From assembly GCF_000220395.1 (NCBI RefSeq), contig NW_004085945.1, positions 1 to 64,000 on the forward strand: a DNA stretch of 64,000 nucleotides. Direction: 5' to 3'. The number at the start of each line of letters is the position of its first letter. The stretch's first letter is position 1. Position numbers and translations under genes: made by a program. This DNA comes from Ichthyophthirius multifiliis. Lineage: Eukaryota > Ciliophora > Oligohymenophorea > Hymenostomatida. This document shows, piece by piece, positions 14,184 to 27,239 of this stretch. The notes below the pieces were generated by a model that searched no databases, was not told the DNA's origin, and saw only the letters and a list, made by a program, of their open reading frames with translations.

Positions 14184-15987
14184 TTAATATATTTTATACT
14201 TTTTTTTTATATATATATATATTTACTTATAAATTGGCAAATTTTTATGATCTTCAATAAATTCTTTTATTTAAGATGAACATGATTATATCAAAATTGT
14301 TACCATATCGTTTTTTAGATATTCATGGAATATTTCATCACTATAAGATATATACATTTCTATTAAATTGGGACTAAAATTCCATACTTTATTTTAGGAA
14401 TATGATAAAAATATTTTTTTATGAATTAATATTTTTTTCTCTATTAAATTAATTATATCTTATCTTGTTATTTCTTTTTCGTTTTCAATGTAATTTTTTA
14501 AAATGAATTTTAATGATTCAATACTGAGAGCACTTATTTCAATTAAATCTTTTATATTTTGTGTTTTTTCTATGATTTTTTCTGTTAATTAATGTTTTTT
14601 TCTTTTTTCTCATCAAAAATATTATATATATCTTCTAGTTTATCATAAAGGAACGTCTCCAATTCAAAAAAAAGAGGACTTTCTATATATTTTTTAAGGT
14701 TTATCTCATTTATAAATAACTTTGAATAATCCATATTTGCTAAAAATTCAATAATTAAAAAAAGACTTTCTTTATCGTTTTAATATTTACAAATAAAGTC
14801 ATATATACCTTAGAAAAGCTCTTTTATTCCTTATTTTTTACATTTTAAAAAAAGAAGACTTTTTTATTTATTTTTATATTTTCTTTTTTCATCATCATAT
14901 TCTTTTTAAAACAATTATTATTAAATAATAAATTTCTTAAATAATTATATATATATATATTATATATATATATATATAAATATATTATTTATATATATAT
15001 ATATTCATATTTATTTATTTATTTATTTTTTTATATCTATATAATTTTTTTACTTTATGTTAATAATGATAAAAGATTAAGTATATAAAAATATGGTGAA
15101 TTTAAGAAATCTTAATTATATAAAAATTTAATATATTTAACTAAAACAAAAATAATATATTCTTAATTTTCATATTAAGAGAATTCTTTTTTTTATTGAA
15201 TTCTAAAAGATTATCTTTAATGTATTATTGAATATAAAACATTGAATTTTCTTTCCAAAATATATCATTTTAAATAACTTTTTGATTAAATTCTTATCTT
15301 TTTATTTCTCTAATTTATTTTTCTTCTTTTTCCGGAAAACTGGCATGTAAGCATTAATTAAATAAATTTATTAAATCTTCTTTTAAACTAGAAATATTTT
15401 AATCAAAAAAGGAAAAAAAACTAAAATCTAATTTCTTTATTAAAATTTATATTCATCTATATGCATTGCTTTATAAATTTGGTATAATATTTCCGGGCTT
15501 TCGGCCAAAAGGAATATTTTTATGAATTTTATATGCACTTCATTTAAATAATCTTTCATTCTATCCTCACCCCACCTATATTTTCCTGTTAATAATAACC
15601 AGCAATAATTATTTAATAGTTTTGTGATTTTTTCTTCTGTTTTTTAAGAAGGCTTTTCAATAGTTCTCTATTCTTGGAGTTCTTATATCAAATCTTTTAA
15701 TAATTTTTCAAATAATTCAAATAAAGATAAATATTTTATTCTATTTAAGGGATCGTAATTTAAATCGTGGAATGATTTTTCTTAAGTCTCTTATAAAAAA
15801 TAGTTAAAAGCATCTTCTGAATTTTTTATTTGTATTATTTTTTGTAGGTTTTCATGATAAGATTATTCACTATTCTTTATTTATTTATATTGTTTATATT
15901 TATATTTTTTTTAGCTTTTTTTACTGTTATAAAAATGTTCTTTTTAAAAATAAACTTCTCAAGATATTTGTCTTTAAGTAATTACAT
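6867..15987 (-). CDS. giant HECT-type E3 ubiquitin ligase, HUWE1/Tom1/UPL1-like
   Basis: The C-terminal HECT domain is textbook: FENSFQKIL, NEEGIDQSGLTKEWYS, IFNPNNALF, FTGIIIAKA, DLEDIEP, WFWEIV, SGSYKLPLGGFKEFG and the catalytic segment LPVAHTCFNQLDLPQYES, ending NDSFGIE-stop at 6867-6869. Ubiquitin is passed from an E2 to this Cys and then to substrate. Upstream, about 9700-10080 encodes a long Glu/Asp run, as in the acidic region of HUWE1/Tom1. The same reading frame stays open far upstream (MKIERWNLEYF at about 11160, and beyond 11350). Exons with Leu-rich helical sequence continue to about 15.9 kb, bridged by introns including a TA-rich one at about 14942-15057. The size of about 2,900 residues suits HUWE1/Tom1. 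The exact start (I give an ATG at 15987) and several N-terminal exon joints, including a frame change near 15430, are not resolved; two adjacent genes remain possible. Confidence 0.8.
6970..7015 (-). other. intron splitting the HECT catalytic Cys codon
   Basis: A 46-base intron (GTAAAAACTA...GCGTAG) interrupts the TGT codon of the active-site Cys after TG. Removing it gives AHT-C-FNQLDLP, the canonical HECT catalytic motif. Confidence 0.85.
7243..7290. repeat. (TA)n array inside a HECT intron
   Basis: Perfect TA dinucleotide array. It lies between HECT exons ending MELGMQIAGNQEIN and beginning QEMRINTQYSGGY, so it is intronic. Confidence 0.85.
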
Positions 15988-17008
15988 ATAAGATATGTAT
16001 TTTTTTTATATTATTAATTTTTTATTTTTTTTTTAATTATAGATGTTATTTTTTTTTTATAAATTTATATCATATACATTACAAAAATAATAAATCTTTA
16101 AAAATATAATATATTTTATTAATTTTATATTATACAAAATTTATTTAATATTTATTATTTTTAATTTTTAATATAAAATTATTTTTTTTAAAATTATATG
16201 ATTTCAATTAATTATATATACATATACATATGTATATGTAAATATAAATATATTTATATATATATATATAAATATATATATTATGTTTGTAATTATATAC
16301 TTTTTTAATATTTATAAGTTTTTTATAAATATTATATATATTTATTTAAAAAATTACATTAAATAAATTAAATATATCTTATATTTTTTTTCATGTTTTA
16401 TTAAATTAATACTTAAAGCATATTAATAAATAATATTAATATATAAATTGTATTTCATAATATCTAATTTTAAATATATAATATTATTATTTATTTATTT
16501 TAATCTCAATTTATTATACATCAATTAAATATTAATAAAATAAACTATTTTTTATAATAAATTAATAATAATAATAATAGTTTATAAAAAAATAAAAAAG
16601 ATTTTTTAAATTTATATTAACAACTAAATTTAAAAAATGCATTATCATTATTAAAAATAAATATAAAAAGTAAAAATAGTTTATAATGTTTTAATTAAAA
16701 TACTTTTAATTTATTTATTATTAATTTATATTTATTTAAAACAAAAAATTATATTAAAAATAAAAATTTATAAAATAATAATAACAACAAGATAATTAAT
16801 TTTTATGTTTTTTTTTTAAAATTAAATTTTATATAATTAAGATAAAAAATGATTATATTTAATATTTATAAATTAATATATATAACTCATATTACCAAAA
16901 AAGTGATATAAATTAAAAAATTACCACATAAAAAATAAAAAAAAATTAAAAAGTTTTTTAAAAATAAAATCTCATAAGAAATACAATAAAATTTATAAAA
17001 AAATATAA
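15988..17008. other. divergent spacer
   Basis: Very AT-rich intergenic DNA between the HECT gene and the plus-strand membrane-protein gene. It includes imperfect TA/TATG repeats at about 16212-16282. No gene is seen. The 5' ends and promoters of both genes should lie here. Confidence 0.6.
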
Positions 17009-18979
17009 ATGGGTATTAGAATATTAAATTAACTCCCTTGTACATTAATATATTCATGTTCTTCATTTATAATAGGTTCTCTAATAATAATTATAAGTAT
17101 TCTAATATATTTATAATTCCTTGATAAATATTAATAATATGATTAAACACTCCAAAACTGGATATAAGACCCAATAAACGGTTTTTATTTAATTGAAAAT
17201 TAATAATCTTGTAAATAAGAATAAGATTAATTATTTTAATATAAGTAAAAAAAAGGGGAAAATAATAATAATTATATATATATTAATAAAAATAAAAATA
17301 AATAATTAAAAATATAAATAAATATAAATATATTGTTATATTATTTATATAAAATAATATATATATATAAATATTATATATATATAAATATATATAATAC
17401 ATATATTATATTTAGTTTTTAAGGTATATTAAATGGGTGTAGATGCTATCAAAATAATTAAATAGACGAGAAAGAATGCTGTTCATTAAAAACTATATTA
17501 AATGATTGCTGTAATGGCCAATAAATTAATGGTATTTCTCCTTAAAAATTAAAAAAAAGCCCTTTACGATAATAAATATGTCTAAAAAGAATATCTAATG
17601 CCAACTTTAGATAAAATCATTAATGTGTTAATAATTAAAAATAATGTTTTTCAGAAGAATAAAATGAGGATTTTTTTTTTTGTGTTCCATAAAATGAAGA
17701 ATGTCCTTTTAGAGATATTTTATTTTCAAAATAGAATCCTGATGAGACTAATTATAATATGTATATGAAAATTCCAGGTTCTGATTTTTCGATTTATGTA
17801 TCTTTTTTGAAATAAGGAGTACTTCCATTAAGCGAATTTAGAGTTTCAGGTGGAAAAGGAGTATGTTTTAATAATGTAAAGCCTAATGTAGATTATTAAA
17901 AGAAATATTTGCTTGATCCGAGGGAAGAATGTAAAGAAATAGACAGTAGATTTAGAGAAACAGGTTTATTTTTTTCAGAAAAAGATTTTTTTGAGGCTAA
18001 TGATTTATCTAAATAGTTATTATAGATATTTTAGTTTAGTTTTAATAAAGAAGAAAAATATAAATTATATTAAAGATCATATGTATATATAAAAAAATAA
18101 TGTAGACATTAAATAGAAGAATTTTTTAAGTAAAAAAATTAAATGGATATATGTAAATTTTATAGTAAGATTTTAATGGGAAATTGTGTTTTTTTGGGAG
18201 GAATTTTGATTTTTTTTGAAACTTGGATTGGCTTTATTATAATTAAAAAGAAAAAAAAATATTAGAAAAATATCGAAAAAAAAAATGAAAATATTTGGTG
18301 GGGATTTATTATTTTTAAAGAATAGACTAAAAATAAAATTAAAGCTTTTTATATTGTAAAATTTCTCCTTATTTTTACCTCGAATATTATTGTTAGTATT
18401 TATGCAAAAAATAATTTCCAAATGTAAAATTTTGTCTAGTTTTAAATAAATAATAATTGTTTGGATTAAATTAGTCTTTTTTAATTCAAAAAATTTCAAT
18501 AAATCTTAAACTCGAAAATACTCGCTGGGCTTTTGGCATTTGTATGGCTTTATTTACTTACAGAACCGAATTTTTGTTATCTATTTAGTAAAATTATTTG
18601 CCCGAAATTTAATAGATTATTAAATATAAAATAAGACTAATAATAAGAAGTTTAAATTCCTATTGTGGCTTTACCTTAACCATAAAATGAAAATAAATCA
18701 TCAGTTTTTTTAGTTAATATGAATTTATTTAATTCTTTAAGAATAAATTAGTCTAATAATTTAGAAAGAATTTATAATTAAAATATAGATAATAATAAAT
18801 CGGATGACTTTATTAAAAATGATGGTTCATATAATAATTAAAATTAAGGAATTTAATAAGAAAATTTTAGTGAAAAAAGCTAATTGAAAATCAGTGTTAT
18901 TCCTTAATCTTTAAAATATGTTTTTTTTGAAAAATAATAAAATTTTACAAAAAAGGCTTAATCATGTCCAATTAAATGA
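17009..18979 (+). CDS. Cys-rich multipass membrane protein, uncharacterised
   Basis: About 600 residues in two exons with a 171-base TA-rich intron at 17245-17415. It starts MGIRILNQLPC at 17009 and ends at TGA 18977-18979. Residues about 17-40 (SSFIIGSLIIIISILIYL) form a membrane segment or signal anchor. A Cys-rich, probably lumenal or extracellular, segment follows the splice (NGCRCYQ, ECCSLKTI, NDCCNG, FFFCVPQNEECPF), then conserved-looking sequence (SDFSIYVSFLKQGVLPL, RVSGGKGVCFNN). Further hydrophobic segments follow: NCVFLGGILIFFETWIGF, FYIVKFLLIFTSNIIVSIY and LAGLLAFVWLYLLT. The last about 150 residues are polar and Asn/Gln-rich, presumably cytoplasmic. I do not recognise the family; a ciliate-specific surface or endomembrane protein is a reasonable inference. 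Confidence 0.68.
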
Positions 18980-19531
18980 TTTTTTTATTTGTATATATAA
19001 TTATATATTTGATTATTAAATTTTTTCTTTATAATTTAATATATTCTTTTTATAATATATATTATATTATATTATATTATATATTTTTTAATAGAATTTA
19101 TGATTGTTTATATTTTATCTAAATTAAACAAATAATAATTAAATAATATTTTAATAAAATATATATAATTAATAATAACAATTACAAAAAAAGAAAAAAA
19201 TTTTTAAGAAATTATTACATTTTTTTATTTGATTAAGTTATTTAAAGATTAAATATAAAAAAAGTTTAGAAAAATAAAAAGTAATAAATACAATGCTATT
19301 TTTTTTTATAACCTCTTAATTTATAATAAAAAAAATTCTTATCATTCTAATAACAAAAAATACTAACTTTGAAATGAAAATAATATTAATTAATGTGGAA
19401 ATAAAATTAATATATAATTAAAATAAAATTATATAAATATCTTAAAATATATATAAATAAATAAATATATATAATAATATATATATATTTATATATATAT
19501 AATATATAAATATATATATATTTTTTTTTTT
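18980..19531. other. convergent spacer
   Basis: AT-rich intergenic DNA between two converging stops, with interrupted TA tracts at about 19441-19520. No gene is seen. Confidence 0.6.
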
Positions 19532-19873
19532 TCAAGATTAATTTTATAGTATGCTCTTAATTTTTTATTTATTTATTTTTAAAAAGTTATTTCTTTTTCT
19601 TTTTTTTAGAAATTATATTTCATATTCTATTTCTTTTTTCTATATATTCCTTTTTTTTATTATTAATTTATATATAATTTATAATAAACAATACATATGA
19701 AATTCAGTTTATTAAACTTTCAATAATTATTAAGGTTATATATTTTCTATAAAATCAATAACTAATTTTAATTTTACGAGACTTAATCCAGCCTAATTAA
19801 TTTTAGTTTCTTATTTTAGAAATAATTCTAAAAAACTTTTTTTAAAATAAAATTAATATAAACATATAAATAA

Positions 19874-19909
<36 letters not shown>

Positions 19910-21151
19910 TTACTTTATATTAGAATACATTCTTTAAGGAGATGCTTTTAATAAAACATAAATATATAATATTTTTTGAATATCATTTTAATTATTCTAT
20001 GTTATTTTTATTAAACTTTCAATCATATTAATATAATCGATTATACAATTTAATTTTTCCAAAGGACTATAAGCATAATCAATTTAGTTTAAAGCTTTAC
20101 ATTGATAAAAAAAAATTATATAATATATATATATAAATATACAATTTTTATTAACTACATTTAGCTGCTAAATCTAAAACTTCATCAACTCTATTAGTTT
20201 TATCAATATCTAAATGATCATAATTAATCCATTCTAGAGTTTTTATTCTACAAAAAAAGGCTAAATCTTAATAAGTTTTTTCTTTAGGATATATTCTTTT
20301 ATTTTTTATATAAAAAAAAAAAAATTTAAGTAAATTAAACTTTTAGTATATTTTTCTAAGTAATATTTTTTCAAAAGTATCTTTTATTTATTTTAAATTA
20401 TTATTAATATAATTAGTTAATCTTTTTTATTTTAAAGTCTAAATAATAATATCAAAAACTTCATCAAAAAATTTAAAAAACTTCTTATTAATTCCAAAGT
20501 TATCTTTTCCATAAAAAATACATTATTTTACTTCTGGTAAATTGCAAAATATTTCCACAAAACCATTTAAATTTTCACAATGGAAATTTTTATCAACACT
20601 TTCTTGTTTTTTCTATTAACTTATATCTAATCCTCCTTAAGTTAAGGATAAAAAAAATTCAAGATTTTTCTGATTATGTACACAATCGTTTATAGATACT
20701 ATTTGGATTTGTTTTTCTTCCTCATTTTCACACATTACTTGATTGTTTTAAAGCTTTTTTCTAGTTCCAGTTCGTGTAGTTGATGAAGTTATACAGTAAC
20801 TCAATTATAGTGTGTTTATTGTTTCTTATAAAATTTTAATTATGATTTCTTTATTAATTCTTTCGGTTAATTCTTTCAGATCTTTACTTTTTATATTTAT
20901 TACTTATCTAGCATTTAGTAGTTTCTATTTAAAATTATTACTTAGTGATTTAAATTTGGTAAATCTTAAGGAAAAATCGTCGCTTAGTTCTTATAAAAGA
21001 ATCTCAAAATTATTTTAAATGTATTTTTCGGGAAGTTTTGACATAGTATTTTATAAATATTCAGCCTTTAAAGATATAGGAATAGAATCAAAATAATTTG
21101 TATGTTTTAAATTAAAAGTGTAATTCTCCTTTATATTTATAATATTGTATT

Positions 21152-21236
<85 letters not shown>

Positions 21237-22847
21237 CGTTTCTTATTAATTTTAGTATTTCTTATATTTAAAGGTTTTTTTATCCAAGAAAATTTTAAAT
21301 ATCATTTATTTATTCTATATATATTAGTATTTATAATAAAGTATTTTTAGTTTTTAATATTATCTTTTAAATGTTTATATATATTTTTATTTTTTTCAAT
21401 ATGATAAAAAATTTACTTGTTCTTCTTCAGGAATATTTTCTTTAATAGCATATTATTATTAATATTAAGTTTAATAATTAGTCTCATATTCCGGACTTGT
21501 TTAAAATTAAAAGAAAGTAGTAAAAAATTAAGAATTTTTGACTTCTTCGTCTTTTTTTTCATCAAATAAATCTTTTCTTCTTTCAAATATTTTCTAGTCT
21601 TCATTACATATAAATACATTTTGGGCAAATTTAGTGATATTTTTAATATTTTAATTACAAAATTCTTTATTATTTTGAATTAAATTACATATAACTTAAA
21701 TATTTTCAAGACTAATAAAAATACAAGAAATAGAAATATCCTAATTTTCGTTTTAGAATATATCCTGGGCAGAAATTCCTTACAAAATTTAATCTAAATA
21801 AATATTTAGAATATCTTAATTATCCTTTATTATCTAATTAAACCTTTAATTCTATTCATCTAAGTATATTTTTTCAAGTACTTATTTTATTAAATTTAAA
21901 TTTTTTTCGTTTATTTCGCTAAGCATATTTTCTTGTTTGAAATTATCGGAAAAATTCAAAGCTGGAATAAATAAAAACTCGAATAAGAATTGACATATAA
22001 TTTATTAGATTTTTTTTTTTGTTATTTCTTAAAATTTTTCTTTCAAGTTTAATTCGATTATTTTGCATATAATACGGATTTATATAGGAATATTTTTCTC
22101 GTTTTTTGTGATATTATCTATAATTAAATTAATTATATTTTTTAGCTTTTCCATATTTTATTAATATATGTTTTCTATTTATTAATCTTCACTTTGAAAA
22201 ATAAATTTCTTCTCGTTTTGTTATTAGTCTTTTTCGACTTGTAGTTGCTTGCTTTTTGTTATTATTTTATCTAAGTTCCTACTTATTATATTTTCCAGTT
22301 TTTTGGGTTCCTTTAAATCAAATTTTCTTAAGTATTCTTCGTATATGAGATATTTTGGGAATATATAGGCGGTTTATTCTTCTATATTTTCTTGTTACAA
22401 ATATGAAAATAAAGAATTTTCTTTTTTAAAGTTTCTTATTTCTAAAGCATTACTTGTTTTTGATCTTTGGTTTTTGTATTTGATACTTTTTTATTTTTTA
22501 AAATATTAATTTATACTTTTTATTTACTCATCTTAATTAATATTTATTTATCGAAATTTGTATATAGCTAATAAAGGATTATTAAATATTTCTTTTATAT
22601 AATTTTAAAATTCATCTTTTTAAAAAAAAATCTCAAGAACTTTTTTTAATATTTTAGAATCTAAAAACTTTATATCATTAATATTTGAAGCTTGTTCTAT
22701 ATATGACTTTTTTTTATAATAATATATATATATAATGATTTTGAGATTATAATTTTTATTTTTTTTAATATTGTAGAAAAAAGCTTAATAATAAAAAGAA
22801 TTAAAAGCAATTATTTAAAATTGATATATATATATATATAATAATAA

Positions 22848-22890
<43 letters not shown>

Positions 22891-23510
22891 ATTTAATATA
22901 AAAATCTTATACCTTTATAAAAACTGAAATGAATTTTAGAACCTTTTAATTTAATTTATTTTCATCTAAAAACTCATAAAAAAATGTATTTAAAATTGTT
23001 TTTAATAAATTTTCTATTTTTTAATCTTAATATGAATCTTTTCCTTCTTTCAATATTAAATTTGCACAAAATTCTTGGTTCTAAGATATATTAAATATTA
23101 TGTTTCTTACAAAAGACTCACTGTCTTTTAACAATTAACTATTGCTTATATGAAAGTATTTTTTCGAAGATTTAATATTTGTAATTTATTGCTTTTTTTT
23201 TATTTTATTTAAAAAAAAAATCTTTATTATAATTTATATAGAATTTATTTTACTAATTAATCTTTTAAATCAATATATGTAATATAATTTTTGTAATAAA
23301 TTTAATGAAGATTTTGAACTTCTTCTTAAAGTTTTGCTTATTAATTACTTTCTTTAATATAATAAAATGATTTATTTAATGAATTTCTTTTAATATTTTA
23401 GTTTTTTTTATTATAAAACCTGAAAATACCAAAGAATATTCTTCTTTTAAATATTATTATTGATCATTCCAATTTTATATTTTGATAGTATTTAATTCTT
23501 AAATATCCAT
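19532..23510 (-). CDS. VPS9-domain protein, probable Rab5-family GEF
   Basis: Multi-exon gene starting MDIQELNTIKIQNWND at 23510. The C-terminal VPS9 domain is clear: LEWINYDHLDIDK, DEVLDLAAKC, then after an intron ALNQIDYAYSPLEKLNCIIDY, and ILYIYVLLKASPQRMYSNI followed by LFLKQETKINQAGLSLVKLKLVIDFIEN. SPxxKLxC, LLKASPxR and SNI are hallmarks of VPS9 domains, which load GTP on Rab5-like GTPases at endosomes. The N-terminal about 700 residues are helical and acidic (FDEKKDEEVK), with helical segments such as SFVRNIIFNISQNQEFCANL, of unknown type. A RasGAP-plus-VPS9 layout as in GAPVD1 is possible but not shown. Several introns hold (TA)n tracts, notably 21165-21234 and about 22856-22886. The last exon and stop (19532-19534) are less certain than the VPS9 core. 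Confidence 0.82.
21165..21234. repeat. long (TA)n array, intronic
   Basis: About 35 TA units in an intron of the VPS9 gene, flanked by GTAATATATA and a TATAAAG acceptor when read on the minus strand. Confidence 0.85.
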
Positions 23511-23637
23511 TTTTTATATTATTAAGAATTTATTTTTTAATTATATTTTGTTTAAATATATATTATAATATATATATATCACACAAACAAAAAATAGTAA
23601 TAATAAATATTATTTTTATATAAAATATAAAAATATC

Positions 23638-25552
23638 TCATTAATCTGAAATTTTAGTTTATAATCTTTTAATTTTATTTTTATCATCAATATTAATCAA
23701 CTATTTATTAATAAGAGATTATTTTATTATTTATAATTATTCTTTTATCCTTTAGTTATTTGTTAAAATATTTTTCAGCATTTTAAAATAATTGAGAACA
23801 GAAGATTGTAAATCATTTGCACTTATAGGATTTTTACAAATACTATTTTTGAATGAAATACCTAATTATTTTTTTGATTACTAAAGCATTTTTCTATTAT
23901 ATATAACTTTCTTTTCTTTACAGACTATTGTGTAATTATTATGAGGAAAATAATTTGTAAATTCTTTTATTTTATCAAAACCTACAATAGAATAAAAGAA
24001 TTAATAATTTAAATATAAGTCATTTTATTATTCATTATAGAAAATATTATTATAATTAATGTTATTATTTAATATATTATTTTTATCTTAATTTATAGGA
24101 TATTAAATATTATTTATATTTTCTTCAATTTTCAATTATGTTTATGTTAATAAATTATTTACAAGTTTTTTATTTATTATATAATTATTATTATTTGTAA
24201 TAGATTATAAATTTATAATTTTTTATTTAAATAAATTATTTGTTAAAATTGTTTTTAAAGGCTATTAAATATGATAACTTTAATAGTTTTGTTCTTAATT
24301 TAAAAATTATTTAAATTCTAATAAGTTATTATCTAAGTTTTTATCTATTTAATTTTTAGTATAGTTTAAATTATTAAATATACTTTATTTAGACTTTATA
24401 TATAAAAAAAAATAAAATAAATAAACTAAATACTATAAAAAAAGTAGATGCAAAAAATAATATATTAAAAAAAAATAATATATTTATATATATATATATA
24501 AATATATATATATTTATATATTAATTTACTTTATTTATTTTATTATTTTCAAAAAATTTTTATTTATTATTAATATCTTTAAAAAATTCTATATTTTTTG
24601 TCTATATATTTTTTCTTGAAAATGAGGTTATTTTATTAATATTTTTTTTTTTTTAATTTATAATACATCTTGTCCTTCAATTGAAATAATCTATGAAATT
24701 CTAAAACTATTCGATTTTTGTCTATAACCTTTATTTTTTTTTAATTAATATTTATGTAAATATTCTAAACAGTTTATTTCGTTTAAATTTTGATTGTTTT
24801 TTTCTGATATTTATTTTTTATATTTTAAGTCTTTTAATTCTAACTAGAAATGTTATTTTTTAGCCAGACTGCTTTATATTTTTATACAATCTTCGATTTT
24901 TATTTATTAATCACTTTATTTTATACATTATTCTTAAGAATTAGAAGATTATAAAGAACTACTTGAAGAAGATGAAGTTGTTTTGTGTCTATGTTATTAC
25001 TCATCTTATGATTCTTCATATTCTAGCATGTATTATTGGTCTTCTTCCTCTTCTTCTTAGTATTCTTCTGAAAGTAAGATTTCTTCGTCTTCTTCCTCTT
25101 CTATGAGTATTTCCTTTTATGAAGAAATTATTAGTTTGGGAGTTTCTAGGAAGAAATTTTTATCAGTTTTGTAATTTTATTTATTTTTTATTTCGAATTT
25201 TTCCTCTATTATATTTATATTGTATTATCCCGAAATATTTTTGCCATTTTATTTCAATTGGATATAAAATTCCCTTATTTTTATTAGTTTTTTCCTTATT
25301 TTATCCTTTTATGACAAACAGTTTATTTATTTATTTTTTCTCTAAAATAAAGTCCTTCATTCCTTTCATTGGGAAAAGAACGTATGTTTTTATGAATAAC
25401 ATTTCCTTTGTACATATTTAAATTTATATATGGACAATTTATTATAGAATGTCGGAATTTTTTGCAAACTGCGCATCTAATATTTATTTCTTCTTTATAA
25501 AATAATACTTCATGTCGAATTTAACAAAATTTTTCCTGATAATATAATAATA

Positions 25553-25607
<55 letters not shown>

Positions 25608-27170
25608 ACATAGTCTTTTGGATATTATTTTAATATTTGTAAGAAATATTATTATGTATAATATATTAAATGTGAAACTGTTAAACTTTTAGCGTTAGTA
25701 TTTCTTGATTAATCAGTAAAAAAATTTTGTTCTCCAAATAATTCTCCTTTCTAATATTTTTTTTTTTTTAAAATAAAAATTATATAAATTTAAATAAAAA
25801 AAAAACATTAATAATATCAAATGTATATTTATTATTATTCCCTTCATTTATTTTTATATGTTTTTCTAAAAATAATTCCACTTATCCTTTATTTACATAA
25901 AATATTTTATGATCTTTCTCACCTTTACTAAAAATGACTTCTCCTGGTCCATAAAGTGCTTCTTTTACTTAAGAAGCAAGTTCATTAAGGAATTCATTTG
26001 AGAAATTAAACTTAAAAATTTTAGAATTAAGAATTATTTTCCCAAAGAAATCCTTATAGACTTCATCATTCAATTTTTTAGAGATTTTTTTCAAAATTCT
26101 CTGTCCTTTTTCAGGAAGGAGCCTCAGCTTATTTTTAATTCATATGTTCCAGAAACCTCATAACTTAATTTTATAATTTCGAATTTATTTATCTTTATCT
26201 CATATATATAGATATATCGTATTTTTCTTACTTATATCCAGCTTCTTATTAAACAATATCTTAAAAAACAGAGCCTATTGTATTTACAGTATAAGCGAAA
26301 ATTAGAGAAGAAATTAAACTCATGCCAGTAACATATATTTTCTCGATATTAGAAATAGGCTTTATATCACCAAAGCCTACCGTAACCATAGTTATAAATG
26401 AAAAATAAATTGCATTTATATATCTAGTTTACCAATCTGAATTTACAATTTATAAAGATTCCATCCAGTTTTCGGCTATCGAATGTTAAATTTCGGTTAT
26501 TCCTATTAAATGGAATCCACAGGCTATTATATGGGCTAGAAACATTATCATTAATAATAGATTAGATAAAGTATATTATATAGGGAATCTTTATTGAATT
26601 TAAAAATATTAATCAATGTTTTTTCTGTATATTTGGAATCTTAAAATCTTTAAAAAAACTAGTAATAAAAATAAAATGTATTATTAGTTAAGATAATATA
26701 ATACACAGCCAGATATATTTGTTATGTCAATTAGTAATTAATGTTTTATATATTATTTTAATATTTTTTTTCTATTATTTTATAAATAGCCTTAATCGTA
26801 ATAAGAAGTGTGTATGTATATTAATGAAAATTTCAATAGTTATTAATATTATAGTGAAAAATATAAATCGTCAAATGAGTTTAATTCATAAAAAGATATT
26901 TTCAAAGGAATTATAAATATTAATATTGAAGTAAAAAAGAAAAACAATATCTTTTTTTATATTAATATATATAAATATATTAAATAATTATAAAATTAAA
27001 AAATAAACAAAAAATGAAAAATGAAAATTTTCGCAAATAAAAATTATAATTTTTTATATATATTATAAAAAAAATATATTCTTTTAATTATATTTTATTG
27101 AAAAAAAAATTGTGAGTTTTTTTAATTGTGTTTTTATAATTATTAAAAAATATGTATTAAAAAAGAATAA

Positions 27171-27239
<69 letters not shown>

